In this document: positions 10,375 through 23,619 of the stretch, one piece after another
Position numbering within the stretch: the first letter of the stretch is position 1
Layout of the letters: each line of letters opens with the position of its first letter
Assembly: GCA_027924645.1 (NCBI GenBank)
Contig: BSBN01000334.1
Span: 2,480,001-2,544,000 of the forward strand
Reading direction: 5' to 3'
Origin: Cunninghamia lanceolata
Lineage: Eukaryota; Streptophyta; Pinopsida; Cupressales; Cupressaceae
Length of the DNA stretch: 64,000 bases
Made by a program: the position numbers and the translations under genes
The notes under the pieces: model-generated
Databases searched by the model: none
What the model saw: the letters and a program-made list of their open reading frames with translations, nothing else
Told to the model about the DNA's origin: nothing

Positions 10375-13300
10375 ATGGCTACTCCAAATGTTGTCAAAAT
10401 CACTGATAGACTGTGCCCTAAGTTCAAGAAACATCCTTACAAATCCCTAGAAGTTGATCCCCTAGGCGCATTCTCTAGTATTCCACATGGGGTTCTGCAT
10501 GTAGAAGATGTTAGGGTTTACATACATGCAAACATTGAAGAATTTGGGGAATCCAAGCTGATGGATATCTACCACAAGGAACTAATAGATGAATCACTTG
10601 AACTTAAACCCCAATACAAGGCCATCCGGGATAACCATTTCGAACATTGCATCCATTTCCCCTATTTTGTAGAAGATGAATGGGTCCGGTATGTTCTGAG
10701 TAGAATACATGACAACTTCATGTGGTTGATGAGGCTATTCAAGATAACCAAGGATGCAATTAGGTCGGTAAACGGATTGCACTCATCTGGTGGGTTGTCT
10801 GCTCTCAAATCAGTTAAAAACCAAACTATAAGTGAGGATACTGGATCAAAATTTGACAAGAGGGAAATGATAATAGAAGACATCATAGATCCAGATATCA
10901 AATTTGCCTCTATGATAATCAGTTACAAAATCTATCACTCTAGCAGGGAGAATTCTATACTCGAAACTGTAATTTATACTGCTTATCAAATGCTAAGAGA
11001 AATTGCTGACTATGATCTTTGTGAGCTTCTCTTGAACCAACTGTTAGAGAATTTGCACAAAATAAAGAAGGATAAAAGAATTCATTTAAGTATGATGGCT
11101 TGATACTTTGTCTATTCTTCTACTATATGAATGAACTACCCAGAACTAGTGGCTGGATATGGCAAAATGACAGACCTGTTGCCATACAAATTAGAGATTA
11201 TATGTATGGGCTTGGTGATGCCAAGGCACAAAATACAACACTGTGGGGTTACTTCAAAAACTTCCAAATCATGATGCAGGCTAGAGAGAGAATCCCCCAA
11301 TCTTTAGTTGAAAAATACAAAGATACAGTGTGCTTCATGGTAGACACTGATCAATGCCTAATGGAGGCAGTGGAACCGAGAATAGTGTGGATTATGCCAA
11401 TGGGCTATGAGGTGGATGGGAAAATTCTGGAACTACATGTCCAACATCTACTAAGTCAGCCTAAGGACCCTAAGGCAGAAAAAAGTTCATGTTGAATTAA
11501 GATAGCCTGAGATCAAGAGAAAAGTGAGAAGGGAAGTAGAAGAAGTCGCCAAGAGATATGGAATATCTAAGGAGGCAGTTGATGCCAATAGAGAGAAGAT
11601 GGAAAGACCAGAGAAAGAAAGGAAAGAAATAGAAAAAGAAAGTGCTCCAGTCCAAGCCCCCTCCTAGACCAAATCCTCCAAAAGCTCTGCACCAGCCACC
11701 TCTAAGAGTTAAAAGCCTCAAAACCGGAAGCCAGGACATCCAGAAAGGGAGAGAAGAGAACTAAGACAAAGGCCACAAGGTCTTACACCAGTTAGAAGAA
11801 TGATGAAGAGACAGAATTAGATGAGGAGATCAAGAAAATGAAGAAGAAGAAAACATCTCGTGAATCCTCTACCGGTCATAACAAGGAAGAAGAGGCAGAA
11901 GAATTCATTGAAAGGCCTACTCTATACATTGATGATATCATCAAATCAGTCACCATGGATGGGAATCTACAACCAATGACTAAATTTTATGATAAATATA
12001 TTGAAGCTAACCAGAAGATCTTACAAGATGCTATAGTCAGGTATCTGAACATCTATAATAAAGCATTCATTTAAATCATATCTCTAATTCCTAAAAGCCT
12101 AGAGAAGGAACTTGAAATGAGAAAGAACAATGCTAAGGAAAAGGATATGGAGATTCAGGAACAGATAGCTATTCAACTCTATCTTTCCATCACTCCTAAA
12201 CAAATGAACATGATCTTTAAGGATTGCAAGGATGAGTTCCAGAGCAAAGCTAGAATGAACAAACTTATGCTTGAAGAGATTGATCAGGTGGCAAAAGAGA
12301 CTGAAGACATCCTCTGGAATGCATATAAAAGATTCAATCTTCCTATCATAGAGGATATAAGTGATGAACCTTCTGCCATGGATGTTGAAGGACAAAGTGC
12401 ATCAAAGGAAGATTCCGCAGAGAAAATTACAGAAGAATCAAAGGAGATAGGCGAGGCGAAGACCAAGGACCTGGATTCCTCTGTTTTGGAAGAGGAAGTC
12501 CATGAAGAAGTAAATATCTCTCATCTGGATTCCCCAGCAGACTCTGGATGTAAAGGAGAAGAAATAATAGAGGAGAAAATTAGTCAAGAAGAAGAGGTAA
12601 AGGGAAGAGAAGAAGATCAAATAGAGAAGATCCCAGGAGACAGTTCTGAGACTGCAGAAGGAAAGAAGAATCTGTCTCCGACAAGAGACACTACAGAAGT
12701 AGTTAAAGATTTCTTGACCTAAGAAATGATGGAGATTGATGAACCAGAACTGTTTCAAGGACCATTCATTTTTTATTCCCTCTCCCTAGTTCAAACAATG
12801 AAGATAACATCCTTTGCCCAAGCAAAGGCAAAAGAAAAACTTCTGAAGTCTCACATGGAAGACTGTGAGCTGATAGAAAGTGCATCTGGTGTGTTGGTGA
12901 AGATCATGCCATCTTTCCAGAAGGATCTTTCAGCCTCTTCATCTAGTAATCTAAAATCTCTTGTTAATTTTGTTAGCACACATTTTGATTCCTTGGAGAA
13001 ATCAGCAGAAGAAAAAGTCTGGAAAGAGTTTTTGGGTAAGAGATTCTCTAAAGTACAGGGGCTAATAGCAAATGATAGAATAAATTTGAACATTAGAATA
13101 ATGATCCTAGAAAATGCTCTTAAAGATTGCAGAGAATTATACAAATTTTGTTTATCTTGGTCCACAGTAACAGCAGACATTGCAAAGAAGGTGGAAGAAC
13201 AAGAGGGCAAACTATCAAGTTTATCCCAGAGTTTTAATCCTCTCACCGCATCCATAATGAATCAAGAGTGCCAGACTATTGCCACCATAAATGAGATAAA

Positions 13301-13505
13301 AAAGCTTGAGAAGGAGAAGAACAATAGAATAAGCAGGCTAAGTGAACTAAGAGGGATAATTATCCCCAAATTAGAGGCAATGCATGAGGCCCTAACTGAT
13401 ACCCAAACCACAGCCCAGATTAGTGATCCGGCAGACTTAAAGAAGGCAGAAGCCTTTGCATTTTTTCTCAGTTGTCATGTCTTAATTTTGGACAGGATGA
13501 AGTAG
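10375..13505 (+). pseudogene. Element C long ORF of unknown function, about 1040 codons, decayed
   Basis: The ATG at 10375 opens 242 intact codons. A single frameshift at about 11100 leads into a frame that can be followed to 13505 with a few stops (about 11495, 12072 and 12720 among them). So one ORF of roughly 1040 codons once stood where pol would be. The first part is mixed alpha-helical (opening MATPNVVKITDRLC). The middle (11840-12720) is very acidic and Lys/Glu-rich, and the last 260 codons are coiled-coil-like (KLEKEKNNRISRLSELRG). No enzyme motif is visible. By position it resembles the envelope-like or extra ORF of Sireviruses, but I do not recognise the family and see no membrane segments. 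Confidence 0.6.
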
Positions 13506-13655
13506 AGTTGGGCAATAGAATTTGTCTAGTTGAAAACAACTTTTGCGGATATACTTAAGTATATGTAAGTATCACTTGTATATATACTTATACGGCTATG
13601 TATAGGTTAAATTTTGCAAATTTTGTTATGCGGATTCCACCCTTTTCCATTGATG

Positions 13656-13811
13656 TCAAAGGGGGAGTAAGGAGCAGTGAAAAATGTTGAATCTAGCTAA
13701 TGGGGAGCTTCGAAATAGTGTACATTAGGACAAAGCATCACCCAAGGGGGAGTGTAGTGTGACACTTAGTCATTTTTCACTAAGTGTTGCCATCAATGCC
13801 AAAGGGGGAGA
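13656..13811 (+). promoter_or_regulatory. Element C repeated polypurine tracts
   Basis: Three purine tracts lie within 156 bp upstream of the 3' LTR: TCAAAGGGGGAG (from 13657), CCAAGGGGGAG (from 13742) and CCAAAGGGGGAGA (from 13799, touching the LTR). Only the last can prime plus-strand DNA at the LTR edge. Clustered extra tracts here are a recognised Sirevirus trait. Two are preceded by an ATTGATGTC/ATCAATGCC stretch that resembles the ATTGATGGCAAC in the LTR. Confidence 0.75.
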
Positions 13812-13812
13812 T

Positions 13813-14904
13813 TCTTAGCAAGAGACACTGTGTGGCTTCATGAGTGTTGTCATTGATGGCAACAAAATCCATCCCACACATCCACAGGACTTGGTATGAC
13901 TATACCCGAAGTCATACTGAAGAATATTTTGGTCTGGTAAGCAAGAACAAAGCATACAACAAAGTTCGACAATCAGGTCCAGATCTCTCAAAGGAAGTAT
14001 CTCAGTAAAGTGCGGACTTGGGGAAGTTAAGAGGAGTACCATGACTAATATATTCTAGAGATTGAGCCTCCGGTGATGAAAGAGTGAAAAGATGTGAACA
14101 CCTAAGTGTTGGGTTCCTGTTTGGCAGAGTAGACTGAGGAAGAACTAACCAGTAGAGCATCAGATCTTAATCCAGATGAGATATTGATGGTGATCAAGTT
14201 TCTTGAGGGATCATTCATGATTGGCTGACATGATTGATGACTTCTATAAGTATCTCTTTGATATGCATCACTTAGTAAGTAAGGATTCAGCTGACATAAC
14301 AGAGTTTGGGAAAATATTGAGTATTCTGAATGCCAACTAGAAAGATGTTGAAATCCTTGGTGTAGATATATATACCAGATGGATTTTGATGAGAAGGTGT
14401 GTGGTGGGTTATGAAGTGTGTGAAGAAAAGTAGAGTATAGTGTGGAAGCAATATTACAAGTTCGGTATGTAACAGAACAACAGTACTAAAGCAGAGGAAG
14501 AATGAAGTGCAGTAGATCAGTATATTGAGCCTAACTAGAACTAAACCTCAGCATATGTGGATGCTTCTCATCAGTTCAAGTACTTGGTTTCTTTCCATAA
14601 ACTATTGTAGGCAATGAGCCTCTTGTGAGCAGTGTGCTCAGGTAGTGAGCCCTAATTGGCAAGTGCCATTTTGTACTACCTTATTCTTTTAACAGAGAAT
14701 ACAATCTTGGGTTAATCACCCCATGGTTTTTCCCTTAATAGGGTTTTCCACATCAAAATCATTGTGTTATGTGTATTGATTTTATTTCTACTTTCATGGT
14801 TTTACATGTTTATATGATTTGATGTTGCACTAGTTGTTAAAGAAGAACAGAAAGTTAAAGTAATTAAGATAACTGATTCACCCCCCCCCTCTCAGTTATC
14901 AACA
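13813..14904 (+). repeat. Element C 3' LTR
   Basis: This second copy of the 7408-8497 repeat begins TCTTAGC (TG lost to TC) and ends in CAGTTATCAACA. It is followed by AGAAT, the target duplication, after which element B gag resumes. Confidence 0.9.
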
Positions 14905-14909
14905 AGAAT

Positions 14910-15582
14910 AACCTTTAGACTTGTATTTAGACCACTTCTGATCTCCTTTTGGTTCTCTTTACATAGACCTTCCCCTGACACTGAGAGCATCCCTTGAACT
15001 ATTTGAACATTTCTTCCTCAATTCATGTGACAGCAAAACTAAAACAAGAGCATCCAACTTCAGATCTGTAAGGTTCATAGTGATAACCAAAATAACATTC
15101 TCACATGACTCAGGCAAAGAACAGAGAAGCAATATACATTTATCTTCATCATTCACCTCAACATCTACAGATTCTAGTTGACTCAATAACAAAGAAAACA
15201 AATTCAAATGCTCTGTAACAAATTCAGCCTCTTTCATTTTCATGGAAAATAACTTATGCTTTAAATAAATCTTATTTACCATACTCTTGGCCTGGTAGAT
15301 CTCACCCAAACACTTCCACAAGCTATGTGTCAACTTCTCACTGGCAACACTCAGTAGAACATAATTTGTAAGACATAGTCGGATTGTACCTGATGCCTTT
15401 TTATCCAATCTTTCCCACTCATCAAGAGCAACATCATTAGGTTTTTTCTCTTTCGTAACAACCAACCACTGGTTTCTTTCTTATAGAAAATCTTCCATTG
15501 TCAGCGTCCACAATTCATATCCCATTCCATTAAACTTTTCAATGTCCAACTAAGAAGTAGAAGCAACAGTGGATAAAGTCAT
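14910..15582 (-). pseudogene. Element B gag (broken)
   Basis: The start is taken at the minus-strand ATG at 15582, matching the gag start of element A. Two stops occur early (after MTLSTVASTS and near 15485). From 15465 to 14959 there is an intact UBN2-type gag stretch including LWKCLGEIYQAKSMVNKIYL and CSLPES, about 70-80% identical by eye to element A. The reading continues across element C into the zinc knuckle at 7382. Confidence 0.88.
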
Positions 15583-15618
15583 GATATCTACACAAGATCT
15601 ACAAACAAACCTTCACAC

Positions 15619-18600
15619 TATTGAGAAATTCTTCACTCCATTTCAAAAATTTTGGTTCCATATTTTATGGTAAAAGTAGGGAACTCAGTCTATGTTAATT
15701 CCAAGACACATGAGATAAATTGAGAGTCAGTGGAGCAAATCAAGGCATAACTGCCAGTCAGTTTCATGAACAAGAAGATGAAACTTTACCCATATGATAG
15801 AATTCTTCAATGTATAGAGACACAACATATAGAGGGAAAGGCAAGAATAGTTTAGATGGTTTGGCTATTCCATGAGCATGAATCTTGGCCTCTAAAACAA
15901 AGCAAATGAGCCATTAGCTATATGGCAAGTTTTAAGCCTTCAACAAAGCCATTATAATAGTCGTGCCCAAGCACAAAAATCTACAAATCTCAAACCAATC
16001 GTAAGGAGGCATTAGTCATTAATTGCAAGAGTATCAAACCAGTAAGCCTCATAAGATTTCAAAAGCAAGAGTCTCAGTGCATCAAAGATTTAGTTTTGCA
16101 AAACAGACCCAGCTGGATAATTCCTTGAAGTTTAGCCTCAACTAAGAATGATAGTGTCAGACAGTGCAAAAAAATGGCACAAGTTATAATTGATGCTTAG
16201 CATGAAAATATGAAGCAGTTAACTAATTTAGATATAGCGTCCAACCATTATGTGTGTCGCGCACCAATTAAAGATAGAGGCTCATTATCATAAAGGTAGT
16301 GTAAGTTCTGAGTCTCTAATGCATCAAAAACATCATGCAGCCACACTCAACAAGATAATGGCACTCAACCAAATAAAAGTCCTAGCATCTCTTAAGGAAT
16401 CATGCTGCCATATAAGATTTCATGATTATGTATAAGTAATACCAAGTAACAAAGATTACAACATGGCCTTAAAAGGATTCAAAGTATATGACTACAATAA
16501 AGGCTCAACTCCCCAAAAAATATGGCACCAGGTATAAATAGTGGATTGGCACATTTGTAAACTTATGCTTCTATTCTTCCAAGGAAAAACAACCATTCAA
16601 AATGAAGGCACCATAGTGTGCTAGTACTCTAAGGCATGTTGCACATCAAAGGCCACGGGCATAGGATTCGATGCAGTTTACATCAAAATAACAAGGCACT
16701 GGCTAGCATATGAAGACAACCATCACACAATGAAGATTGAATACAACCAATGCTACGAAGATTGAAAACACAGCACAACCCATAGCAAAAGAAAGCCAAG
16801 ATATATGGCACTGCACATCAAATCCAAATTGATGCCATTTCTTAAAGATGCGGGTGCAACAACTAATTCAAGCACCTCATATGGATAGCACATCAACACT
16901 TGAAGAAAGCTCTACCAGTTTTTTTAATGGCGTGGCCTACAAACAAGGCACTCAGCCACACTTCAACACAACAAATGATCAAGGCCCAAGCATTTGATGA
17001 AGGCACAATCATATAGAGGCAAGTAGCGCTGCCAATTCAACTATGGCATATCTATGTATGCAGTCTCAAAATCACAGTGTGACTTCTATAGGAGATGACA
17101 CATGTCATTTTCAAAGGCATTGCTAATGTGAGCATAGTTACTTCATAGGGTTTAAGAATGGTGCTATCTAAGATCAAGGCCTAGCCTGGTATTAAAGATG
17201 CCATCATAAACATATGGCGTATAGCATTCAACTCGGTCAGCATCACAAAAGAAGCAAAACCATATGACCTAAAGGTACGGGCATTTAAAACTTAGGCATC
17301 TATATGTTATAGTGCTAGCCACTAGAAACAAACAAAGGTCAGATATGAAGCAATAGTAATTGATTTGGCACGGTTCCTATTCCAAAAGAGTCAAAGATTA
17401 AATATGTTTAGTGATATCAAGAGGCTCACCCTCACTCAAACTAGTAGAAGATCTAGGTGCTGTATTTTTTGTAAAATACCATCTATATCTAAATAGAGCC
17501 ATGGTCTTCAGGCATGTAGTAGTCTATTTTCATAAACAATGAAAGAGTCACAGGTGATGGAGGCTCCGTCTCTATACACATAGCCATAAGCATTGCCCTT
17601 GTGATGAAGTCTCATCAAATAAAGGTAATTAGATTCACTCCTGGTGAGCGCTGGTAAATGATGAAAGCATACAAACATGTATGTGAGGAGCCTTAGAATA
17701 CAAAATGATGAAGGTCTAATGTTTTTTCATGGAGGCACTTGATGAAAGCCATGGCTTTGAAGGATCCTAGTAGAGTTTAAATACACATGTATATAGCCAT
17801 TAAAGGTGCATCCATTCAATATAAGAGGGGATGAGATTCGATGAGTGGTTGGAATGATGGACATTTAATGTATTGAGATCTAAATATCTAAGTGTGCATA
17901 ATATGATCAAGAGGCCAGTGTTATGTAGGGTGTGTCAAGTAAAGGAGAAGAATAATGATGAAATCATGGTGGCCTATGCAAGTCCAAGTGCAGCCTCCGA
18001 TAAGATATAGAAACCCTAAGTATTCACATAGGTTAAAATTCAATACACAACATCCGTCAGATGCAAAATAGATCAATAGCTCATGCTCCAAAAACAAGGT
18101 TTGCTTAGGAAGAAAGTGGAGACTCCCACGTGTCATCACGGTGAGCATTTAAGAAGCTCCAAGGAATGTCTTTCCTCAAAGAAGCACCCGTCTGACGTGT
18201 GGAGGCTGGGAGAGGTAAATAAATGTTTTTGTGTCATTTTATTAAAACTCATAAAATATTAGTGAGTCACATGAGTGCTGGGAAATACAAGCTAGGTCAT
18301 TGATTCTCAATGATGGGCCACTCTATAATGATGGGAGATTTATTAAAATAAAAGAATCTTATTAGGGTTGAAAGTTCACGGGAAGGGTAAACTAATATGT
18401 AATTAAATTAGATAGCTTGAGTCATATGCAAGTGGGACCCAAGGCAAGTGAAGATTTATTATAAAAGACTCTTACTTGACTCCCACAGTGAAAAGGAAAC
18501 ATGTTGCCCTAAAAGAATAAAGTGAGGCTTTATTCGTTTTCACGAGAAGCTACTAGAAGCAATGAAAAATGAGCGGGAGATTTATTTTTGGCAAAGGGAA

Positions 18601-19300
18601 GCTCCAAATATGGAGAGCAAAATAGAAAGAGCCAATTCACATGGAATTAATAGCTAGTTGTAGTTACCAAAGCTGGAATCAATGCTGGATTTTGTGGGTT
18701 TCAGTTGCAGATGTTTCTGTGCAGTTGCAAGATATTTTTCTTTGGCTTTTTGGCTTATAAATCCATAGAGATCCGCATTAGATATAGACAGTTCTACACA
18801 CAGAGATCAAAGTTTTTTAGTAGTGGAAAAGATATTTACTTTTACCTCAGCAGTTGCCTCTCAATGAGGGATACAAATGTAATATTCTGTGCAAATTATT
18901 TTTCCTTTGTATTTTGTTCTCCTATTAAGCAATGAAGAGAAATGGTGATTTTGTGTAGATTTCAGTCTATTTTCTATTTTTTTGTCTACTTTTTGTTTCT
19001 AGGTATCTGATAAATTTGAGTTATAAACTAGGTTATTGATCATGCATTCTGCTCTTTGGTTTTCAAGTTAATCTATTATGGTTTAATCACTGTGCTACTA
19101 GTTAGGTTTTAAATCTGGCGCGTTTCCATAGGATTAGGCTTTTCATTCTGTAATCTTGTTTCTTCTTCCTTTTTTAAAACCTCCATAAAAAGGAAGAGCC
19201 AACTTCTTTAAAATCTGGAGTTTACTTCAGGGATCAATCCCACATTCTTGAAGTTTCCCATGTTGGTGATGGACTAAACCCACAAATTTATGCATTAATA
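15619..19300 (+). repeat. Element D left LTR, 3682 bp
   Basis: From 15791 to 19300 it is matched by 21626-23619 plus 33794-35312. The summed lengths are nearly identical (about 3.51 kb each), which proves that element E sits inside the second copy. By eye about 10% of positions differ. It has no coding potential; many short phrases containing AAGGCAC or CATATGGC recur within it. Confidence 0.9.
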
Positions 19301-19301
19301 G

Positions 19302-19318
19302 TTTTTGGCACGCCCTGT
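19302..19318 (+). promoter_or_regulatory. Element D primer-binding site (candidate)
   Basis: TTTTTGGCACGCCCTG directly follows the left LTR. TGGCACGCC is the form of primer site seen in several plant gypsy elements. I cannot assign the tRNA from the sequence alone. It sets plus-strand orientation, in agreement with the gag ORF. Confidence 0.6.
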
Positions 19319-19479
19319 AAGATTGGATTCAAAGACTTGGGTCTTCATTTTCAATGAATCTTTGTCTGTATTTTCTGGTTTTGGTAGAAAATCACAAGAA
19401 TATCTCCTCATCGGAGCATGAATCTTCCATCTAGTGACTCTATTGGTGACTCTTTCTCAAATATTTGCTCCCGTAGATC

Positions 19480-20358
19480 ATGACAACCCCAGGTATCTAT
19501 GTGCATCTAAATATTCAAGCAAGAGATCTACCCTTTGTGACTTGGGATTCAAGTCCTCTTGTTCTTCAGCAACAAGGTTAGGTTCCTGAGACCGCATGGA
19601 AAGCATTACCTCATTTTCTTGTGGATGGGTCAATTTCTCCAGCAGACCATATTCAAGATATTGCAAATTTATGTACCATCAACTGCATCACAGTTGAAAA
19701 TGAAGCCCTCCTATTGTTGGCATCTTCTCTCAAAGGCAAAGCAAGGGAATGGTATAGAGGTTTACATCCTAGTTCAATCATTCAATGGGATCAACTAGGA
19801 GGACTCATCTACAATCAGTTTAAAGAGAGGATAGATGTTAGCTCTCTCATCCAGAACCTCATCACAATCAAGAGACATTTTGTAGAGAGCATGTGTGACT
19901 TTAATTCAAGATTTGATAAGGTATGGAAGAAATTCTCTATTGATATCAGGCCATCTCCAATTTTTGCATTCTTGTATTATTTAAAGGCTTTAGACCCTGA
20001 AATATCTATCATGATAAAAGCCCTAGGAGGAGAAACTCTACCCCAAACATATGATATAGCTATTAGAGCTGAAAATAACCTCATAGAGGCTAGTAAATTG
20101 CTTTCTCTACCCTTAAAACCACTTATGCCTCATGCAAACATTCCATCTCAAGCTCTTTCTTGTAGTCAAATGTATTCTTATTCTAATCCACCCACCCTCC
20201 CTGCTGATTTGTCAAATCATAAGGAGATGTTGGAGATAAAAGAACTCCTAAAATATTTCACCCATGAGTTAAATGAGTTGAAAGATCAAGCCATGTGTTA
20301 TGTTGATTCAAGTTTCATGCCTCCAAGTTTATATGAACAACAATATGAACACAATTAG
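19480..20358 (+). pseudogene. Element D gag (Ty3/gypsy Retrotrans_gag type), one early stop
   Basis: The ATG at 19480 is in frame with the domain; a TAG at about 19579 interrupts after 33 codons. The intact part (from about 19583) carries the gypsy gag capsid signature: LLLLASSLKGKAREWYRGL, then a W-D-QL..F..RF-like helix pair and DFNSRFDKVWKKF. The end is Pro/Ser-rich, with a helical ELKELL-like stretch. No CCHC knuckle follows. The capsid domain would build the particle. Pol is absent downstream. Confidence 0.85.
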
Positions 20359-20589
20359 AAGATGCCTAATTATATTGAGAAGTATGCTTAACAAGCCTCT
20401 CTATCTACAAATCAGTCCATAGAAGGCACATATTAGGTGCTTTGTCATTTTGATAGTAAAGAAGATTTGAGTCTCAAAGATAGAAATGCAAGCAAGAAGG
20501 TAACTCCTATCTATTCAATGTGTCTTCTGGTTATCAACATGATGCACCTGTGGCAACATGTAACTCAGAAACCCAGTTAACTAATGAAA

Positions 20590-21356
20590 GAGATTTAGAA
20601 GTTGCTTATGAATTGACTCTTCTAGAAGCTAAAAAATACCTGAAAAGGGGCTTTGAAGCTGAAAAGTAATGGGTAAATTATAATGTATCAACTATACCAC
20701 ATCATGAGGTAGAAGTTGCAAGAGAAATTTTTGCAGAGTCTACTAATAAAGAGTGTTTTTATTTCCATCATGATTTTTCACATATTGAAGGAGATGATTC
20801 AAGGATGCAATCACATAAAGAAGAGGATGGGATAGATGAAAATGGCTTAATTCTCTTTGAAGCTGAAATGTACTAGTCATCATAGGATACAAAATCTTTA
20901 CCTCAGTTTAGGGAAGAACAAAAGGTAAGTCCTCTTGTGCAAAAGAATGAAGATGAGTTTGAGAATGATTCTTTTTGGGATGATCTGGAGGTTTTATGTT
21001 CAAATTTGGGCGATCATGATAAAAGGAAAAGTGGTCCCCATGATAATGATGCATCAAGAGACACAAGTAGTGAAGAGTTGAAGGAAGAGTCTCATCATAC
21101 TCCATTCTACATTCAAGAAGAAATGACAATCAGGTTCAAGACAATTATAGGTAGCTCTGTCATATTCCAGCCAGAGTTTGAAGCTACTATGGATTATAAG
21201 CATACAAAGGCACAAATAGGAGAAGTCAATGATGATTCCAAGATCATAAATGCTTTCACATGCAAGAAAATAGGTGAACTCCATCACTTGATTTTTCACT
21301 TCCCACCCTCCGCTCAAGCAAGAGAGGCATGTAGATCAGCCTGTAAAGTATTTTAA
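20590..21356 (+). pseudogene. Element D second ORF remnant, acidic, unknown
   Basis: A frame with a few stops runs from about 20590 to 21356. The intact last 139 codons (20937-21356) are rich in Asp, Glu, Ser and His (ENDSFWDDLEVL; DASRDTSSEELKEE). Further degenerate in-frame sequence follows. There is no DTG protease, RT or integrase motif. Its position after gag suggests a linker or accessory part of the polyprotein; I do not recognise it. Confidence 0.45.
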
Positions 21357-23619
21357 TGCTAAGAAAGGGTCTCCAAAATGCAGAAAGGTGAAAAGGTACA
21401 ATTTATTGTTATTTTTCTTCATACATTTCATTTGGTCAATCCTTAGTTTAAAGTGGATCCATTGGAGCAACATCATCAGATCCGATAGTTATTTCTCCAT
21501 TCTTGTGAATGGGCATGTCCTTCTGAGGTTCGTATGTCAGTAATTTAGTCTCAATACTTTGCAATAAGTTGTAGCTACAACAGTTAGTTTCAATTTTAGT
21601 TTTGTTGTTTTCAATAAGTCTTAGCCATATGATAGAATTCATCAATGTAGAGAGACACAACATATAGAAGGAAAGGCAAGCAAAATTTAGGTGGTTTGGC
21701 TATTTCATGAGCATGAATCTCAACCTCTAAAACAAAGCAAATGAGCTATCAGCTATATGGCAAGTTTTAAGTCTTCAACGGAGCCATTATAATAGTGGTG
21801 CCCAAGCACAACAATCTACAAAGATCGAACCAATCATAAGGAGGCATCAAACATTAACTGCAGGAGTATTAAATTGGTAAGCCACATAAGCTTTCAAAAG
21901 CAAGAATCTCAGTGCATAAAAGTTTTAGTTTTGCAAAATAGACCCAGCTAGTAATTCCTTGAAGTTCAGCCTCATCTAAGAATGATAGTGTCAGATAGTG
22001 CAAACAAAATGGCACAAGTCATAATTGATGCTTAGCATTAAAATGTGAAGCACTTGACCAATTTAGATATAGCGTCCAGCCATTATGTGTGGCGCGCACA
22101 AATTAAAGATAGAGGCTCATTATCATAAAGCGAGTGTAGGTTCCAAGTCTCTAACACATCAAGAACATCATGTAGCCACACTCAACAAGATAATGGCACT
22201 CATCCAAATAAAAGTCCTAGCATCTCTTAAGGAATCACGCTACCATGTAAGATTTCCTGATTATGTATAAGGCATACCAAGTAACAAAGATTACAGCATG
22301 GCCTTAAAAGGATTCAAAGTATATGACTATAATAAAGGCTTAGTTCCCCAAAAAATATGGCACCAGGTATAAATAGTGGATTAGAATGCTTGTAAACTTA
22401 CGCTGTCATTCTTCTAAGGGAAAACAACCATTCAAAATGAAGGCACCACAGTATGCTAGTACCCTATGGAACATTGCACATCAAAGGCCATGGACATAGG
22501 ATTCGATGCAATTTACATCAAAATAAGAAGGCATTGGCTAGCATATGAAGACAACCATCACGCAATGAAGATCGAATACAACCAATGATACAAAGTTCTA
22601 AAACTTAGCACAACCCATAACAAAAGAAAGCCAAGATATATGGTGTTGTACGTCGAATCCAAACTGATGCCATTTCTTAAAGAGGTAGGCACCACCACCA
22701 ATTCAAGAACCTCATATGGATATCACATCAACACTTGAAGAAAGCTCTACTAGTTCTTTAATGGCGTGGCCTACAAATAAGGCACTCAACCAAACTTCAA
22801 CACAACAAACAATCAAAGCCCAAGCATTTGATGAAGAAACAATCATATAGAGGCAAGTAGCGCAGCCAATTCAACTATGGCACAACTATGTATGTAGTCT
22901 CAAAATCACAGCGTGACTTCTATAGGAGACGACACATATCATTTTCAAAGGCGTTGCTAATGTGAGCAAATTCACTTCATAGGGTTTAAGAGTGGTGCTA
23001 TCTAAGATCAAGGCCTAGTCTAGTATTAAAGACACCATAAGAAATGTATGGCATATAGCATTTAACCTAGCCAGCATCACAAAAGAAGTAAAACCATATA
23101 AGACCTAAAGGTGCAGGCTTTTAAAACACAGGAAGCTATATGTTATGGTGCTAGCCACTAGAAAAAAACAAAGGTCAAATATGAAGCAATAGCAATTGAT
23201 TTGGCACGGTTCCTACTCCAAAAGAGTCAAAGATTAAAGATGTTTAGTGATATCAAGAGGCTCACCCTCACTCAAACTAGCAGAAGATCTAGGTGCTGCA
23301 TTTTCCTTAAAATACCATCTATATCTAAATAGAGCTGCAGTCTTCAGGTATGCAGTAGTCTATTTTCATAAACATTGCAAGAGTCACAGGTGCTAGAGTC
23401 TCCATCTCTATACACACAACCATAAGCATGGCCCTTGTGATGAAGTCTCATCAAATAAAGGCAATTAGATTCACTCCTGGTGAGCGCTAGTAAATAATGG
23501 AAGCATACTAACATGTATGTGAGGAGCCTCAGAATACAAAATGATGAAGGTCCAACATTGTTTCATGGAGGCACTTGATGAAAGGCATGGCTTTGAAGGA
23601 TCCAAGTAGATTTTCAATA

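Larger units (their letters stand above)
7408..14904 (+). mobile_element. Element C: Sirevirus-like copia element without pol, 7.5 kb
   Basis: It is bounded by two LTRs of 1090 and 1092 bp and flanked by AGAAC (7403-7407) and AGAAT (14905-14909), a 5-bp target duplication with one change. It has an initiator-Met-tRNA type primer site and several GGGGGAG polypurine tracts before the 3' LTR, a feature known from the Sirevirus branch of copia. Inside are a coiled-coil/zinc-knuckle ORF and a very long second ORF. No protease, integrase, RT or RNase H motif is visible, so it would have depended on a helper. By eye the LTRs differ at about 9% of positions, so the insertion is old. Confidence 0.88.

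Noticed and set aside
12284..13255. Minus-strand frames of 60-134 codons opposite element C's long ORF
   Set aside because: They mirror the codon structure of the plus-strand ORF; the plus strand has the start, the continuity and the purine-rich acidic coding bias.
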